In this document: one piece after another, positions 37,601-51,000 of the stretch
How positions within the stretch are numbered: the first letter of the stretch is position 1
Layout of the letters: every line of letters begins with the position of its first letter
NCBI RefSeq assembly: GCF_008831285.2
Contig: NC_045141.1
Coordinates: forward strand, 25,843,315 to 25,907,314
Source: Nymphaea colorata
Taxonomy: Eukaryota; Streptophyta; Magnoliopsida; Nymphaeales; Nymphaeaceae
Direction: 5' to 3'
Length of the DNA stretch: 64,000 nt
Program-made: the position numbers and the translations under genes
The notes under the pieces: generated by a model
Databases searched by the model: none
Told to the model about the DNA's origin: nothing
What the model saw: only the letters and a program-made list of their open reading frames with translations

Positions 37601-40600
37601 TGAAATGATCGAACCATTGACGATTGAAATGATCGAACCAGTTGAGTAGTAAGCTGAGTATTGGTTCCTTCTCTCTCTCTCACACACACACATATGCACG
37701 CATACAACACACGCACGCACACCAAAGCTGACTTTGTAGGTTGTTTACTGGGACTTTCATGAATTAATTACCACGTTGAAGAAGTTCAAATCAAAGCATG
37801 ACCGACCAGTTGGTCAATTTCCCTGCATCCCATTGACAAAAGATGACTAAATCAGGAATCTGGTCAACTTAATTCACAATTAAAACAGGCTTGATTTGCG
37901 TAAAATCGTCAACTGAAAACCAGACATAATTTTTCCGCTTGTCCTAGATTTGCGGAGTCAGTGTCAGCAGCATGCAAACCCCGCGTTTTTCTCCCTTTTT
38001 CCCAGTAGTACTTGAAACTTGAAAGTGATTATTTATTATTTTAGTGAAGTTTCTCAAGAGCAGACTTGAATTTCCCCCGCATGATATCTCCCTTCTTCCT
38101 CCTCTGTAATACCTGTCTATTGGTAAAAAAGCTTACATCTGAGACAATTGAAACAAAAGTTGAACTTGAACATGCATTATTTGCATTTATATATATGATC
38201 ACCTTCCATGTATATTAGCTGGTAGATTCATTCACATGCATTTTTTTTTGACAGATATATGAAATGCAACTTTCTGAAACTCTGAACGAAAGAGGGAACA
38301 GGGGCGAGTAAACATAATGATACGTCAAATCACATTAGTTTGGTGCTATCAATGTGAGATTTGGTTTCTTAGCGGAATCCAGGTTGGATTCTGCCTAAAC
38401 CCAGCTTGCCTATAAAGAAAAGGTTCCATTTTTCTCCTTTTAAACGAGAGAAAGAAAAAAAAAAAAAAAAAAAAGTACCCATCATTGAATTTTCATGTCA
38501 TTAAGTATTTCAGCAAGCGGTCAGCACGTGATGATCTGCTCATGTTGTTCACAACAATTTCTTTTGAATTTTTTTTCTCTTTATGGTGTTGATCAGACTA
38601 AAGCTAGGTTTCGATGAGCCTGCACGCAGGCCTAGCTGGGCAACCCAACAGTCTTGTCTTATTGGTACGAGCGAAGTAACTAAAAGCACATAGGATCCTT
38701 TTCATACCACTTATATATCAACCTCCATTAATAAACTCCACTAATCAATGGTCTGATACATAAGATTGCTCTCTTATTGTAGATACGGTGTGGCGGGTAC
38801 ACGGGCTTTACTGCAAAAGAAAATTGTTTGTACCTCTCCCATTTGTTGGTCCGAGTCACGTCCCTGATAAAGAGTTCATGCAGAAGCCATTGAATGTGCA
38901 TGATGATGTTGCTGCTCTTCTTCCCAACACCACCCACGAAAGCAGCACAAAGGCCAGCTCCCCCCGATCTCTCGAGATCTCCTTCTTCCCCTCTCTCTAT
39001 CTCTCTCTCGGTCTTTACTATTGTGAATTCTATCTATCTATCTATCTATATATAGTTAGTAATCAACTTGGAAATCTTGGCAGTACCAATACCACCAGCA
39101 TGGCTGAATCCAAAAAATAACTGTTCACATGTATTCCTATCCTTACATCTTGCATAATATATATATATAATCCAAACCGTTGTATGAATGATCAGTTACA
39201 AGGTGCACCGACTCGACGCCATCCACAAGCTGACCAGCCTCTTGACCATGGGAACCACATCTAATGAGCTCACCTAACCCACAACGTACTGAGCAAGACC
39301 TGGACATTAATGGTAGTGGGTCTGAGCGCACCAAGGGCTGGACTCTGGCACATGGGTGGTGCGGCTTTACTCGAGTGGCGTATAGACTATCGAGCCCACT
39401 CCCTTGGACCGTGCCCAGTTGGGCTCCATAACCAACAGTCCTTGCACTACCAAAGTCCAATGCATCACAGATCTCTAAACTAGGTTTGATCAGTTGCATT
39501 GCAGATTTGTAAGAGAGTGTGTGTGAGCAGAGTGGGTACAGAGTACAGTCTCCTACTGCTTTTCCTCATGTCATGATGCGACCCAATTCCCCATGGCAAG
39601 GCACTAAGCTCCCACCTGAACTCTTCAACGTCGGGACTCATTTAACTCTTTGCATGATTTCCTCAACCCCCTCGGCTATAAGAACAAATAAATTGTATTA
39701 ATTTCTTCTGCTCCCCGACCAAGGAACAAGCTGTGAACTCGCATCCTGAGTTCACTCCGGAAAGGTTGAGCATATCATTTAATATGACAAACCACTTCAC
39801 TTTCTCTTTCTCTTTCTCTTTCTCTTGCTCTTCTTTGGAGTAGCTACATTGTCTCTGCTGTGAGCAGTAATGAGGAATTTTTCTCCTGGGGCTGCCATTG
39901 CCTTCCGCATCAAAGTGATGTGGTGAGGATGCAAAGATTACAATGCAAATGCGGTAGCCCATCTGTACGTATGTGACCATCTAAGCAATTACATTAGACA
40001 AATTTGAGATATATGTCAATACGAGAAAGCTTCAGTATATGTTAGACTCCCTGACGCTTTGCAGGCGTCAAGTAATGGCATTTGAAAAGCACCCAGCAAC
40101 CTGCATATTCCATTGACTAGGAACTATTTTAGAGATTTCTCACCACGTTTGCTGTTCGTTTGAGGGAGAGAGTGTGTGTATATTTGTGTTTTGAAGATAG
40201 AGATCGAAGAAATACTTGAAAAGTTGGATACGAACTGGATCTGATATAGCAAAAAACTGTAAAACTCTTCATCCTGAAGCTGAACCTTTTGCATTTCTAT
40301 AGCGTATAGGAACAGTGGCAGAAAATATCAGAATTGGGACCTGTGGAGACTATGAGAGGCCGAGGATCAAAAGCCCGACAAGGGGTATTTTCCCACGCCT
40401 AACACTGATTTGGATCAATTTCGGACCCAATGCTCAATAACCCCATGATTGCTCAAACAACCATCAAAGTGATAAGCCTCTAAATATAGCAAAACAATAA
40501 TACAAACATGAAACTCTATGTCTCTCTCTCTCTCCTCCCCCACAATTCCCAACCTCATCAAAGTCCTCTTAATAGCCAATTTTCCAGATTTGGGGGGGGT

Positions 40601-40800
40601 TTTGGAATTCCCCAAAAATTCAGACGTCCTTCTCTTTATTTCTCTCCCTTCTTTTCCTTTCAGGGGCATTATTGCCCTTTTCTTTTCTCTCTCTCTCTAG
40701 GGTTACCAAAGCCCAGCCCTTCCATTAAAAAAAATAAAATCTCCAAACGGCTAGAGAGAGAAAGAGGGAGCCTTCCCCAATTTTCTTTGCCATTTACCGG
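34623..40800. other. Intergenic region upstream of KRP, first part
   Basis: No gene recognised. ORFs at 35739-36041 and 36237-36761 (+ strand) lack known domains. Segment 39180-39480 is locally GC-richer and repeat-like. Microsatellites include A run 38456-38474, (TCTA)n near 39029-39052 and (CTTTCT)n near 39800-39826. Confidence 0.5.
35783..35893 (+). repeat. 54-bp in-frame tandem duplication inside an ORF
   Basis: Two 18-codon units read YVKWKLEFNSIPDGKF and YVQWKFELNSISDGKF. The period is 54 bases. The ORF (35739 or 35760 to 36041) follows a splice-acceptor-like ctgcag. No family was recognised. Confidence 0.6.
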
Positions 40801-40806
40801 AGCATC

Positions 40807-40900
40807 TTGGCGGGAATGTGCGAGGGGCTTTCCCGCCAAAACATTTCGAAATCTTACCGGTCCACGTGGATTTTGTCTCCATCTCGGGCTTCCACGTGGA
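40807..40900. promoter_or_regulatory. Clustered E2F-like and G-box motifs
   Basis: TTGGCGGGAA (40807-40816) and TTTCCCGCCAAA (40829-40840) are E2F-type sites in opposite orientation. Two identical TCCACGTGGA G-boxes follow at 40861-40870 and 40891-40900. The surrounding DNA, to about 41250, is richer in CG than its flanks. No associated gene was recognised. Confidence 0.45.
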
Positions 40901-42446
40901 TGGGGCGCATTATTATTGAATTTTTAATAAAGAGTGGGTAAAAGGTAAAAACTTCTCCCGATTTCCCAAAACGCGGCCCCCTTTCTTTTTTTTTTATCCC
41001 TACGATGGGAGGGGTGAGAAGGTAAATTTCTCTTGTTTTTTGGGTTTAACTTTGAGAAGCTATATGGGCACGGATTTCCTCGCCACCGACTTGGATTTCC
41101 TCGGCAACGGAGCGCCCCGTACGTGCCTCCCTGGCGGAACCGCGTGAACCCGTTCCGTCTCGCGCCTTCAGTCGCTTGGCTCTGGAAATAATCGCCGAGG
41201 AAGTCCGGCGAAGTCGATTCATCGGCGAAACAAGAGGCAACGGGTTCAGCTCGACGCAAAAAACGTGTACGGAAATTAAAAGGTATAGATTAAGTTTTAA
41301 ATCAATAAATTATAATTATTTTTCAGGAGTCCAAAATACTTTTAAAAGGTTTCATTTTAATGAAACTCAGTACTATCTTACTTTTTCTCTCTTTTATTTT
41401 TAAAAGTATTTTAGACTTATTTTCTTAAATATATATTGGCTTACATATTTGTCATTTAATTTTTACCATCTAGTCTCCTTGCAGTCGCAGTCGAAGTGGT
41501 TCCCTTTGGCTGCTATTTGTTTTCATATACGTATTATAAAAATTAAAAGTTTAAGATAAGCTGATCTAGGAAACGATTTATGGGTTTTGGAACCGAATTT
41601 TATTTCCCTTTTCTCATCTTAACTACTGGATCACCAAATGCAACTAAATTTGGTACGCATTTAGCCCCTCTTCGTTCATAATAAAAGCAAAACCAAATAC
41701 ATGGGCATCTCATCCCAAGAAATAAGATAATGTGGGGAATTTTATTGTGAAGTGAAAAGAAAAGGAGAAAAAAAATAAATTACTTGGTTGTAAATAGTGC
41801 AATTTCTACCATAATTAGAAAGCAGGCCATACAATTTTCAATTTTCAAATAATCACAATTAACAAAGGTTGTAATCACAATTAATGTACTTTACTTTTCT
41901 ATGTTTGAACAAGTGCTTCTTTACCTTAAAAATAACATAATTTTGCATCTTCCAAGATGGCACACATTAAACTCCATTTTAATGCAAGTACGCCCATAAA
42001 GGCCTAGACAATATGAGTACTAATCAATATAAAATATTATGACTTACCAATAAATACATGTAAATTAAATTATGCATTGTTAACAATTACTTAATGTTCA
42101 TTGAACAACTCATAATGTTGTACACTAGCAATGAATACATTTTAATGTGCGCGCACACACATCACTCATGTACAGAAGCAGCTACCATAACCTCGTATAT
42201 CAGAATCATTTATATGTTCTTGATTCAAAGAGATCATATGGTTGACATTAAGTTACAAATATAGAAGTGAAATTCTTTTTTCCAGAGTTCGAAATATCCT
42301 TCAAATGAGTACAGAGAGAGAAAAAAAGGGGAAACAAATAAATTCCTTAAACAAAATATTTTGTTCTCGTCTGAAAGGTATTTTAGACTCTTGAAAAAAC
42401 AACTTAATTTTTATATTTGTAATTTAATTTCCACCATTTTAACAAA

Positions 42447-42501
<55 letters not shown>
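42447..42501. repeat. Compound (CT)n(AT)n microsatellite
   Basis: About 11 CT units followed directly by about 16 AT units. Confidence 0.9.
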
Positions 42502-42502
<1 letters not shown>

Positions 42503-42736
42503 CATTGGAAGAATAAGAAACAAATAAGTTTTTATCTACATATGTATATATTTCTGGTAACAAATCCAACATAGAAGAATTTGAAAAGGTGGAGAACAAA
42601 ACTTATGAAATCAGTAGACAAGAACTAATCAGCTACAAGAACGGGAAAAAAGGAAGAAGAACAAAAACGCATGATCATCACGTTCATAAACAAAAATATA
42701 ACAAGACGAGACAAGCTGTATGACCGAAATTTCTTG

Positions 42737-42958
42737 TCAAATAGAGGGACCAAAGATCCCAACAAGGACTTTTGTTGTTGCAATGATACAATCAGAAACA
42801 GACGATCGGAGGACCCTTTTGTTTAGATGTGAGAGATGGCGCGGATCGATGGAACTTAATTTGTCATTTACGTTCGAAGCGTGAATGGCGGGAGCCACGA
42901 AGAAGAATATTATGGCAGAGAAAAGGATGGGCGTCTGATCGAGGGAAGTGAGAGTCAT
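42737..42958 (-). CDS. Candidate small secreted peptide (uncertain)
   Basis: A 73-codon ORF on the minus strand begins with a signal-peptide-like stretch: a short polar start, a hydrophobic core ILFSAIIFFFVAPA and a plausible cleavage after IHA near residue 27. The remaining ~46 residues contain a dibasic KR and a single Cys. Upstream on the same strand is a (GA)n tract (43014-43035) and a CACGTG box near 43049, as in many plant leaders and promoters. I recognise no peptide-hormone family. It may equally be a chance ORF. Confidence 0.25.
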   Translation of the reverse strand: MTLTSLDQTPILFSAIIFFFVAPAIHASNVNDKLSSIDPRHLSHLNKRVLRSSVSDCIIATTKVLVGIFGPSI

Positions 42959-45273
42959 TGGGTGTTGCAGGCTTTCAGGAAGATGGTACCATCAAGAAAA
43001 AATCACTGTTTCCATCTCTCTCTCTCTCTCTCTTTCTCTGTAGGTTACACGTGAGCTCGCAAGGCCCCAGAAGCTAGACATGCAATTCTCTTCCTAATCC
43101 CAACGATCTCTCTCTCCCTCTTCACTCATATGAGCTTGTATTCATATTAGATTTGTTTGCTTATGAAATCTTTAAGTGTTTTGATGTGTGTGACCCTGTT
43201 CACTGTCACCAATAAAGAAAGAATAAAGAAAAAGAAGATCGCTATCTTTTGGAGACTGATTCTTCAAATGAATTGTCACTAAAAAAACTGTGGTGCTTCT
43301 GCCAATGCTAAACAATGGGGAAAAAATTTAAATAATATTTAAATAGGGAGGTAAGGGTTCTGATATGGGTTTGAGTCACTGATTTTGTGTTTTTGCTCTG
43401 CCAGTTTGGCTTTTGAATAGGTTCCAATATTTATAGACTACATTTGATGCTCAAAACTCACGCTCAGACTAAAGGAACCATAACATTAGAAAGTGTGGAT
43501 CTGACAATATACAAATCCATTTTCTGTATACGCACTTTTCTCAATAACAGGAAGCTCTAAATCATCGAACTTCATGAATACAATTGTTTTGATTTCTAAA
43601 ACGAATTGAGGAACATGTGTGCAATATAGCACTGTCTTTAGTAGGAGCTGCTCTATCTTCATCCAACTCTTGCTATAAAAAAATATGCAAGTTGTTCATC
43701 TTTAGTGAGTTAATTAGCTGCCAACAATACCTAACAATTTTTTTTTCCAATCCTTTTGTAAACTTGAAATTGAATAGTTAATGGGTCTTTCTTTCCGCCT
43801 GCCCACTAATGCTGATCCTGATTCGGAGGAATGATTCGACTCTGCTTTTGGTTGTTTCTGGTTATTTAATTGAGGACATCGATAGTTTGATCAGACAAAC
43901 TTTAGCACTTCTAGGATATCTGCACGAATGTCATCGATTCGTCCAAATGATATTACAAAAACTAAGCATTCTAATCTAAATTATTGCAAGATTCTACTAG
44001 CTAGGTTAGTGCAGGGCTAATCCCGCTATATTTTAGTATAATATATTATTGCCTGTTGCAGTAAATGATACTTTAACGAAAAAGCCAAGATTAATTTGAA
44101 GATACATGTATGATTCCTCGTAATGATAAATGTATACTTAATTAGTTTTATATTTTGTTAGACCACCAATCAACAACTACGGTAGATTTGGTTGTTGGAA
44201 AGGGCAGTAAATTGGAGAAATTTTTCACCTTTCTTTTGTGGATGTTTGATTTCCTTTAATCTCAACTCAGACTCGAGGTCATATGAGATCTTGAGATTGT
44301 TTAAACTCAAGGTTTTAGATCTTTGGTTCTTAATTCTTGGAATTTTAGTCCAAGAATCTCATGTCATAACTTTTCCCATACTGACTGGAGGTCCATGAAT
44401 TTGAAAGATAATGAAGATTTTATATTCATGGATCTCAAATCTACAGTTTGCTGAAATCATGGTTTAGGATAATCGAGCCATGCACAGATTAGATCAGCCA
44501 TTCGGATCTAGGGTGACCACCAAATTGTCCCTCAAAGTTCTTGCCGTTAGGGTTTTATGTGCATGGATGACAACTTTATTTATTTATCGTATTCGGCTTG
44601 TCCTGATGTTGTTGTCACTATGCGAGCAAATGTTTTGCTTGTCATTGACTCCAAATATCTTGGTTGATATGAACTATAAAGCAAGCAAGGAAGGTAGGGC
44701 AAAATGTTGAATATTCTATCATAAAAAAACAAATATAATAAATATCATTAAAACAATTCCTTTTGCAATAAATGGAGGCAAAGCACGGTGTTGGTATTGG
44801 TGCTTTCGCTTCTTCTCGTGAAAGAATCTGTTTTTTTTTTTTTTTTGTTCTGCTTCTGCTTTATAGAGCGTAGTGTGATGAAACAGTGTTTCTTCTTCTC
44901 TTTTCTTGATTTTATGACCAAAACAGAGGAGAAAAAGAAGAAGAAAACATTAATGAAAAGGAGGAGGATACTGTTGATGAAACGGGATGTTACGTGAAGA
45001 GATTCACGGGAGTCGTAATGTACGTGGAAAAGGCTCTGATCAGAAGTGATCTTGGGATCAGACGCCATTAAATCGAGGGCTAACTAATTGACAAAACTAC
45101 GGCTCAGATGCCAGAATGCTAAAAATATAAAACGTAATATTCCTCGAACAGAGCCTTCATCAGTTTTTCCCTGCCTAGTCTTTCTGTCTATATGCAACAG
45201 GTTGATAGATCCATACCTAATAACTTGAGTTCAGGTAAAAACAATGACAGAAATAAGTCGATGATCATTAAGG

Positions 45274-45274
<1 letters not shown>

Positions 45275-45315
<41 letters not shown>
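45275..45315. repeat. (GA)n microsatellite
   Basis: About 20 GA units with a single G interruption at the end. Confidence 0.9.
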
Positions 45316-45318
<3 letters not shown>

Positions 45319-46629
45319 TGTGAGAGGTGAGCCAGATAGAAGGGCCATGTAACTTTCAAGTGAGAATTCATTTATGTTTTGAACCTGAGCCCGCACTGCT
45401 TTCTGCCTCTGCTTTGATCGATCTTGATTTACCACCGTTGCAATGGAGAAGGAAAAAGAAACAAGTAAAAAGAAGACGAAGAAGATCCTACTTTATCAGT
45501 TCCTGGTCACACACCCTTCTCGTCCCCTCTCTACTTTTATCATGAACACTAATCATCATTTTCTTCTCTCTCTCCCTCACATACACACATATTTGTGTCT
45601 TATTCTTCGTGTCTGGCTCAGGAACTGCAGATGGGCCATTCTGCTGTCACCAAATCTCACTACCTGAGATCTGCATAACAGCGTCTGTTTGCCATGAACT
45701 CATTTCTGGATCATGTTTCATACCCTTCAATCTTTTCACATATGCATCATCACTTGAAAATTTAATTTGAACGAGTCCAGCTATTATTAATTTTTCGTTT
45801 ATTATATGTATGTATGTGAGATTAATTCCGACTTTCAACTTCCCTCGTCCGCAATCACTTTGCTAAGATTGGCTATCCAGCAGATCGACGCAAGTGTGTG
45901 TGTGTGAGAGACAGAGAGAGAGAGAGAAAGATGATTCGATTATTCAATAATCAAATACATGAGAAGGTTTGTTTTGCAAAGAGATAAAGTCCTTTTCGCA
46001 GTCAGAAAAGGAATATGACAGTAATGGCCGCTGCAGTGAAAAGTAAACCAAGAAGGCGCTCAGTCTGGGGCATCCAAAGCCACTGCCCATTATTTGTACA
46101 CTTTTATATTCGATGACTGCAGCATGCCCTCTCTGAACCACTGGATTTTCTTGCTTTTGAATTTCCTTCTTCTTGGTGCGTGGGGGTGGGGGAGTCTCAT
46201 AAAAACTGTGCATTTTTTCTGTGCAATTTGGCTTTTGCATGGGACATGATGAGGCTGCTTTTTCTTTCCCCAAGAAGACAAAATTCATCCACCTTCCTCC
46301 CTCCCTGCACTCTTCTTCCCTAATTGCTCGGCCACTCTCAATCATCACGCCCTCTGTTTCTCCCGGCTTTGGTACCTTTTCCATATGTCAGTCCCTGTTT
46401 GGAGCTTCCTTTCTCCAATTCAATTGCTCCTAATCAAGCTTTAATAATAACAGAGGTTTGTGAGAGGAAAAAGTGTTGAAAAAATTAACAGAAAAGCGGA
46501 GAATCTCCAAATGATTAAAGATCAAAGCCATGATATCCCCCAAGTCATCTCTTCTTCACTCAACCCTTCGACACACGTGAGCATTCCATACTATTTGTTT
46601 TAAACATTGGGGTGCCCGTGAAATAATGT

Positions 46630-46631
46630 CA

Positions 46632-46671
<40 letters not shown>

Positions 46672-46672
46672 A
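46630..46672. repeat. (AT)n(AAT)n microsatellite
   Basis: AT dinucleotides pass directly into AAT trinucleotides. Confidence 0.9.
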
Positions 46673-48044
46673 TAAAAATAAAAATTGGGTTTTTCTAACT
46701 CATTAGTCCCGAATTGTTGGCATTCTGATTTATGTCTTTGGTCAGTATTGGGGAGCCTTGTGTGGCATGTTATCTATTTTTTTATTAATTTTCTTTTAGA
46801 AATCTTTAGTTATTATATAGTTACCATTTAAAATTAGATATAATATTCATTTACAGTCGGATTCAGTTGAAATATCACAGAAATTAGCTTGCAGGCTGAT
46901 GCAATTCAACTACTAATTTTTCCTAACACTCCAATATTACTAAACATATCTTTTCCGGCCAAATGAAGTTGGCGTACAGGTCACCTTTGCAAGACCCGTT
47001 TTTATTGGGTTAAACTTCAAGAGTTCTATAAATTTATTGTTGGATGAGTAAGATAAGTATTTCATTTTATTACCAAAAAAAGTGTTGAAATGTGAAACCT
47101 TTACTTTTCTTTTCATTCCCTACTAAGTCTATTTTTGGTGCATGAGGTTGATGCCCTCGTTGTGCTTTTACTTTTGTAGTACAAGAGGTTGACACTTGTA
47201 AATTTGAAAGAAACTTGCTCTATTGCACTAACCCCTTGAAAAATAAGATTTTATATATTTTTTAATGCTCTTAGTCCATGTGGTTGTCTAATCACTAAAA
47301 AATTTACAAATATTTTCACATTTGAGTTTCAATTCTATCATATTTATTACTTTATTTTCAGTGTAAGATTATTCAATTAAGAAAGGAAAGAAGAAAGAGA
47401 AGGTAGTGTTCGACTAGCTAGATATAGGCAGCCCCGTTCATATGAGAAGATCAGGCATGCACCATAGCACCATAGCAAATGTGCCTGAGGGAAAAGCTGG
47501 TGCCCTCTAAGATGAACTGAATGCTGGTGAACTGATCTTTATTCTAAAGCGTCAAAAGGTTTGCTGAACGTAAAATCTGAGTGAGGTTTGAAGGAGACGG
47601 GTCTGTCTTTCTGGTACAGTTGCCCTTCACCCTAGCTAGTATACTGCCTTCTAGGCAAAGGCAAAGGGCGATGATCAGCGTCCTTTCCAAAGCCTCCAAA
47701 GCACGGAGGAATATGCGGTGGCTTTCTGCGGTGATGACAGAGTTTGCGGAATATGAAAAAAAGAAGTCCTCATCATCATGCTGATGACTGAATGCAACCT
47801 CCCAACAAAAGACTCTGATAGGAATCCTCGCTAGATTCTATCGGCTCGACGAAAGGCCACAACTTCTGACAAGAAATTTGTGAAAGCGAGAACCAATTTA
47901 TGTATTATGTCCGCCTACCTAAACGTGGGTTATATGTATATATATTTCCCGATTTGGACAGATAAACCTTCTTGCTTCTGTGATTGATGGAGCACAAGGA
48001 GGCCGGAAGATTTCAGCTTTTCAGACCACTCAAAATTGATTGCT

Positions 48045-48096
48045 AAAATATTCTTTTGTATAATCTAACCAAAATATTCTTTTGTATAATCTAACC
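48045..48096. repeat. Exact 26-bp tandem duplication
   Basis: aaaatattcttttgtataat followed by ctaacc is repeated without change at 48045-48070 and 48071-48096. Confidence 0.95.
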
Positions 48097-51000
48097 ATAA
48101 AAATATGACCTTAATAGCATTTTAATGAGAACCATAAACTAAGCGGTCTGCAATATGCATGAGTTTCTCCAGTTTTCGTTTAGATACAAAGATATTAATG
48201 ATTGCCAATCGGCTGATGATTGAACAAAGATTCCCCCCATAAAAAATATATATAGTACGTGGATTTCTTGCTTTCTTAATTACAGGAAAAGCTCATGTAA
48301 GTATTTATGTTGCTTTCTGCTCCATAAAACGCCAAAAGGATACCGGAGTTACAGTTCCACGCATCGGAATCGGCAGCCTATCAACAACCTGCAGAGGCAT
48401 ATTGACTTGGGTCACACAAATTTTTGGAGATAATTGCAACAGGTCCCGGGAGTCGCCGGAGTGAAATTGGCAGTTAAACCAAAGAATAAATGGGAGTTTA
48501 ATTTAAAATAGGTGAACAAAGTTGGACCTCTCCTTCAACGGATTTTTTTTTCCCTAACCAAGCTGTGTACATTGAGGAACGTTTACGTCAAACAAAGGTT
48601 TACAGGACAATATAACGGGGATGGGGGAAGGGTGGAAGCTTTGGCCTCGACTCGGGTGGTATGTATAGCCTCCTGTTCACTCGAAACCAAGGCGGAAAAG
48701 TAGTCATTTTTTTAATCACCCTCATCATTTTGACAGGAAAGCTTTGTAAAACAGAAGGGCTTACAGGGCACTTGATCAGTTCTTTGATACCCAATTTTCT
48801 TTTTTCATTCGTTGGAGAACCATTGATCTTTCCAATTTCTGAAAGAAATTTGTGTTTGACAACACCAGTCTTGCTGCAAGGGGCTTGCCCCAATGTAATC
48901 TCCAGATATATTTACCTCGTCAATCGATTTTTGTTGCATGTGACGCCCAGCTCAGTTGCAGGTTTCATGTTTTCTCTTTTTTATCGGTCTTCTTTTCCGT
49001 AACTCGGGGACCCAAGAAGGTTAATAGTCAATTCTATTGTTTCTTGGCTTGACATCTCACGTGGCATCAGTGCAGAACAGAGGGCCACCCTCACCTCTGG
49101 GATCTGCCATTGTCATCTCTTTTATCGCGTCACAGATCTGCAGAGCCACGACAACCACCTACAACAAAAGTTACCCTGACGAAATTATGAATCATCTCTC
49201 ACCATGTTTGCACCCATTCTGGCAACCCTGGGATTAACCCCATTAAATATAGATAAGTATTCAGTGAAGAGATGATCACTCTTAGCACACAAAATACTGT
49301 TGAATTCTGTCACAGATATAGTTTTCGGGTTTTAAACGGAAAGGTTTTTTCCGAGATACAATACCGTAAGTAGTTTTTCTCGAAAAAAAAAGGGAAATAT
49401 TAATAAGGTAACATCAAAAAATAACTAGATAAGCAATAACTAGCCACATGTCTCTGTGAACAGTCATTAGTGTAATGTTTAATCTTCTCTGAAGTGCATT
49501 TGCATTTGCAGAGCCTTGAAAGAATGCCAATTTGGCATAAGAAGCCGAGGCTTCCCTTGCTTTCAGTGTCTAAAGTTGCGTCGGACTTTACCTGTGGGGA
49601 CAATGCACCTTCAACTTAGTGTCAGACCCTTGAGGCAAACTTTGAAAGATTGCAATGCATGTAGTAACAAAAAAGAATTATCAGTTCTTGTGGACCTAAA
49701 TGTTGACGACTTTATTCCTATTAATAGCCAAACCTTGTCAGCGATCCTTTGCCTAATGTGAGCATAGTATATGATTCTTCGAGGGACCCAAAGCGTGAAA
49801 GTAAATGATTGAGACGAATAAAAGAAGAATAAAGTTTGATCTTTTGAAGTCTTAAATTGAGGAGGACGCAGCATATGCATGGTTGGACCAAAAATGATCT
49901 CCGGTGGAAACATGATCACGCGGATTTTTTCTTTCTCATATTTAATCTATCACTCAGTCGTCGCAAACTTATGATCCAAGTTGATGAAGTTCTCGAGTAG
50001 CAGTTCTTATATACATTTAGATTTAGAAAGAGCATAAATAATTTGAAGAACGTATCATATGCAAATTTCCTAATTATTGCCCAAAGCAGATCAAGGTTTC
50101 ATTTCTTTCTACTAAAGGTTCATGTCAGGTGCCCAAGGCTGCTGCAACGTGAAAATTAATGCACATGGCTACATGCTCTTAGATGGTTGCCTCATTGTTT
50201 CGCGGATTTGTGGAACGCGTTTTACTTGATTGCCTCATTGTTCAAGAGAGGATTGAGAGACAAAAATCACTTCAACGGCGCAAATTCCTAAAAAGATGCA
50301 GGCCATGGATATCATTACCAATCTGGTTCTACTTTGTTCTTCTTGAGGAAGTTGGTTATCATAACTTTGTGGCCTCCAACAATGTCGAATGCGATTGTCT
50401 GGCCTTGGCGTGTCTCAGATTTCCTTAGTTCCTCTTCTTTCTTACTAAGGAATGGTAAGTAATTAAACTTCAAGAGGTTCTACAGATTCACATCATTCTT
50501 TCCTGCGGCCAATTTCTGTATTTGTGCCCTCCTTTGAGCCAGCTGAAGCTCACTTCCCCGTTTTGCCTCTTCCCACTAGGTAGATCTTTCCTTCATTTTA
50601 GAACCAGACGTAGGTCAAATTGGAATTTTAGGCATAGGTTGTCCAAGAACTTGCAACAAAATTGGGTCCCCTCACAGGCAAGGTGGAAGGGCACCTACAG
50701 AACTTGACGGCAAACATGACAACTATATGTTTGGCAAAGTATGACTGTGGTCAGCGAAGGAGTATTGCCTGCGCCTGACGTATAGTTTCCAACACACCCC
50801 AGATTGTGGAAAAGAACGGGACTGGACAAAATATAATAAATGATACTCGGAATGTTGAATACAATGTATATGACAAAGAATCTTAGTCAAACAATCAAAT
50901 CTAACGATTTTCATTGTTCAAGGATTGTGAGAATCCTATGTTTGATGGTGGGCACAAAGCAGAAAGCGACCGGCAAGCAAACTGTATGCGACTAATGAAG

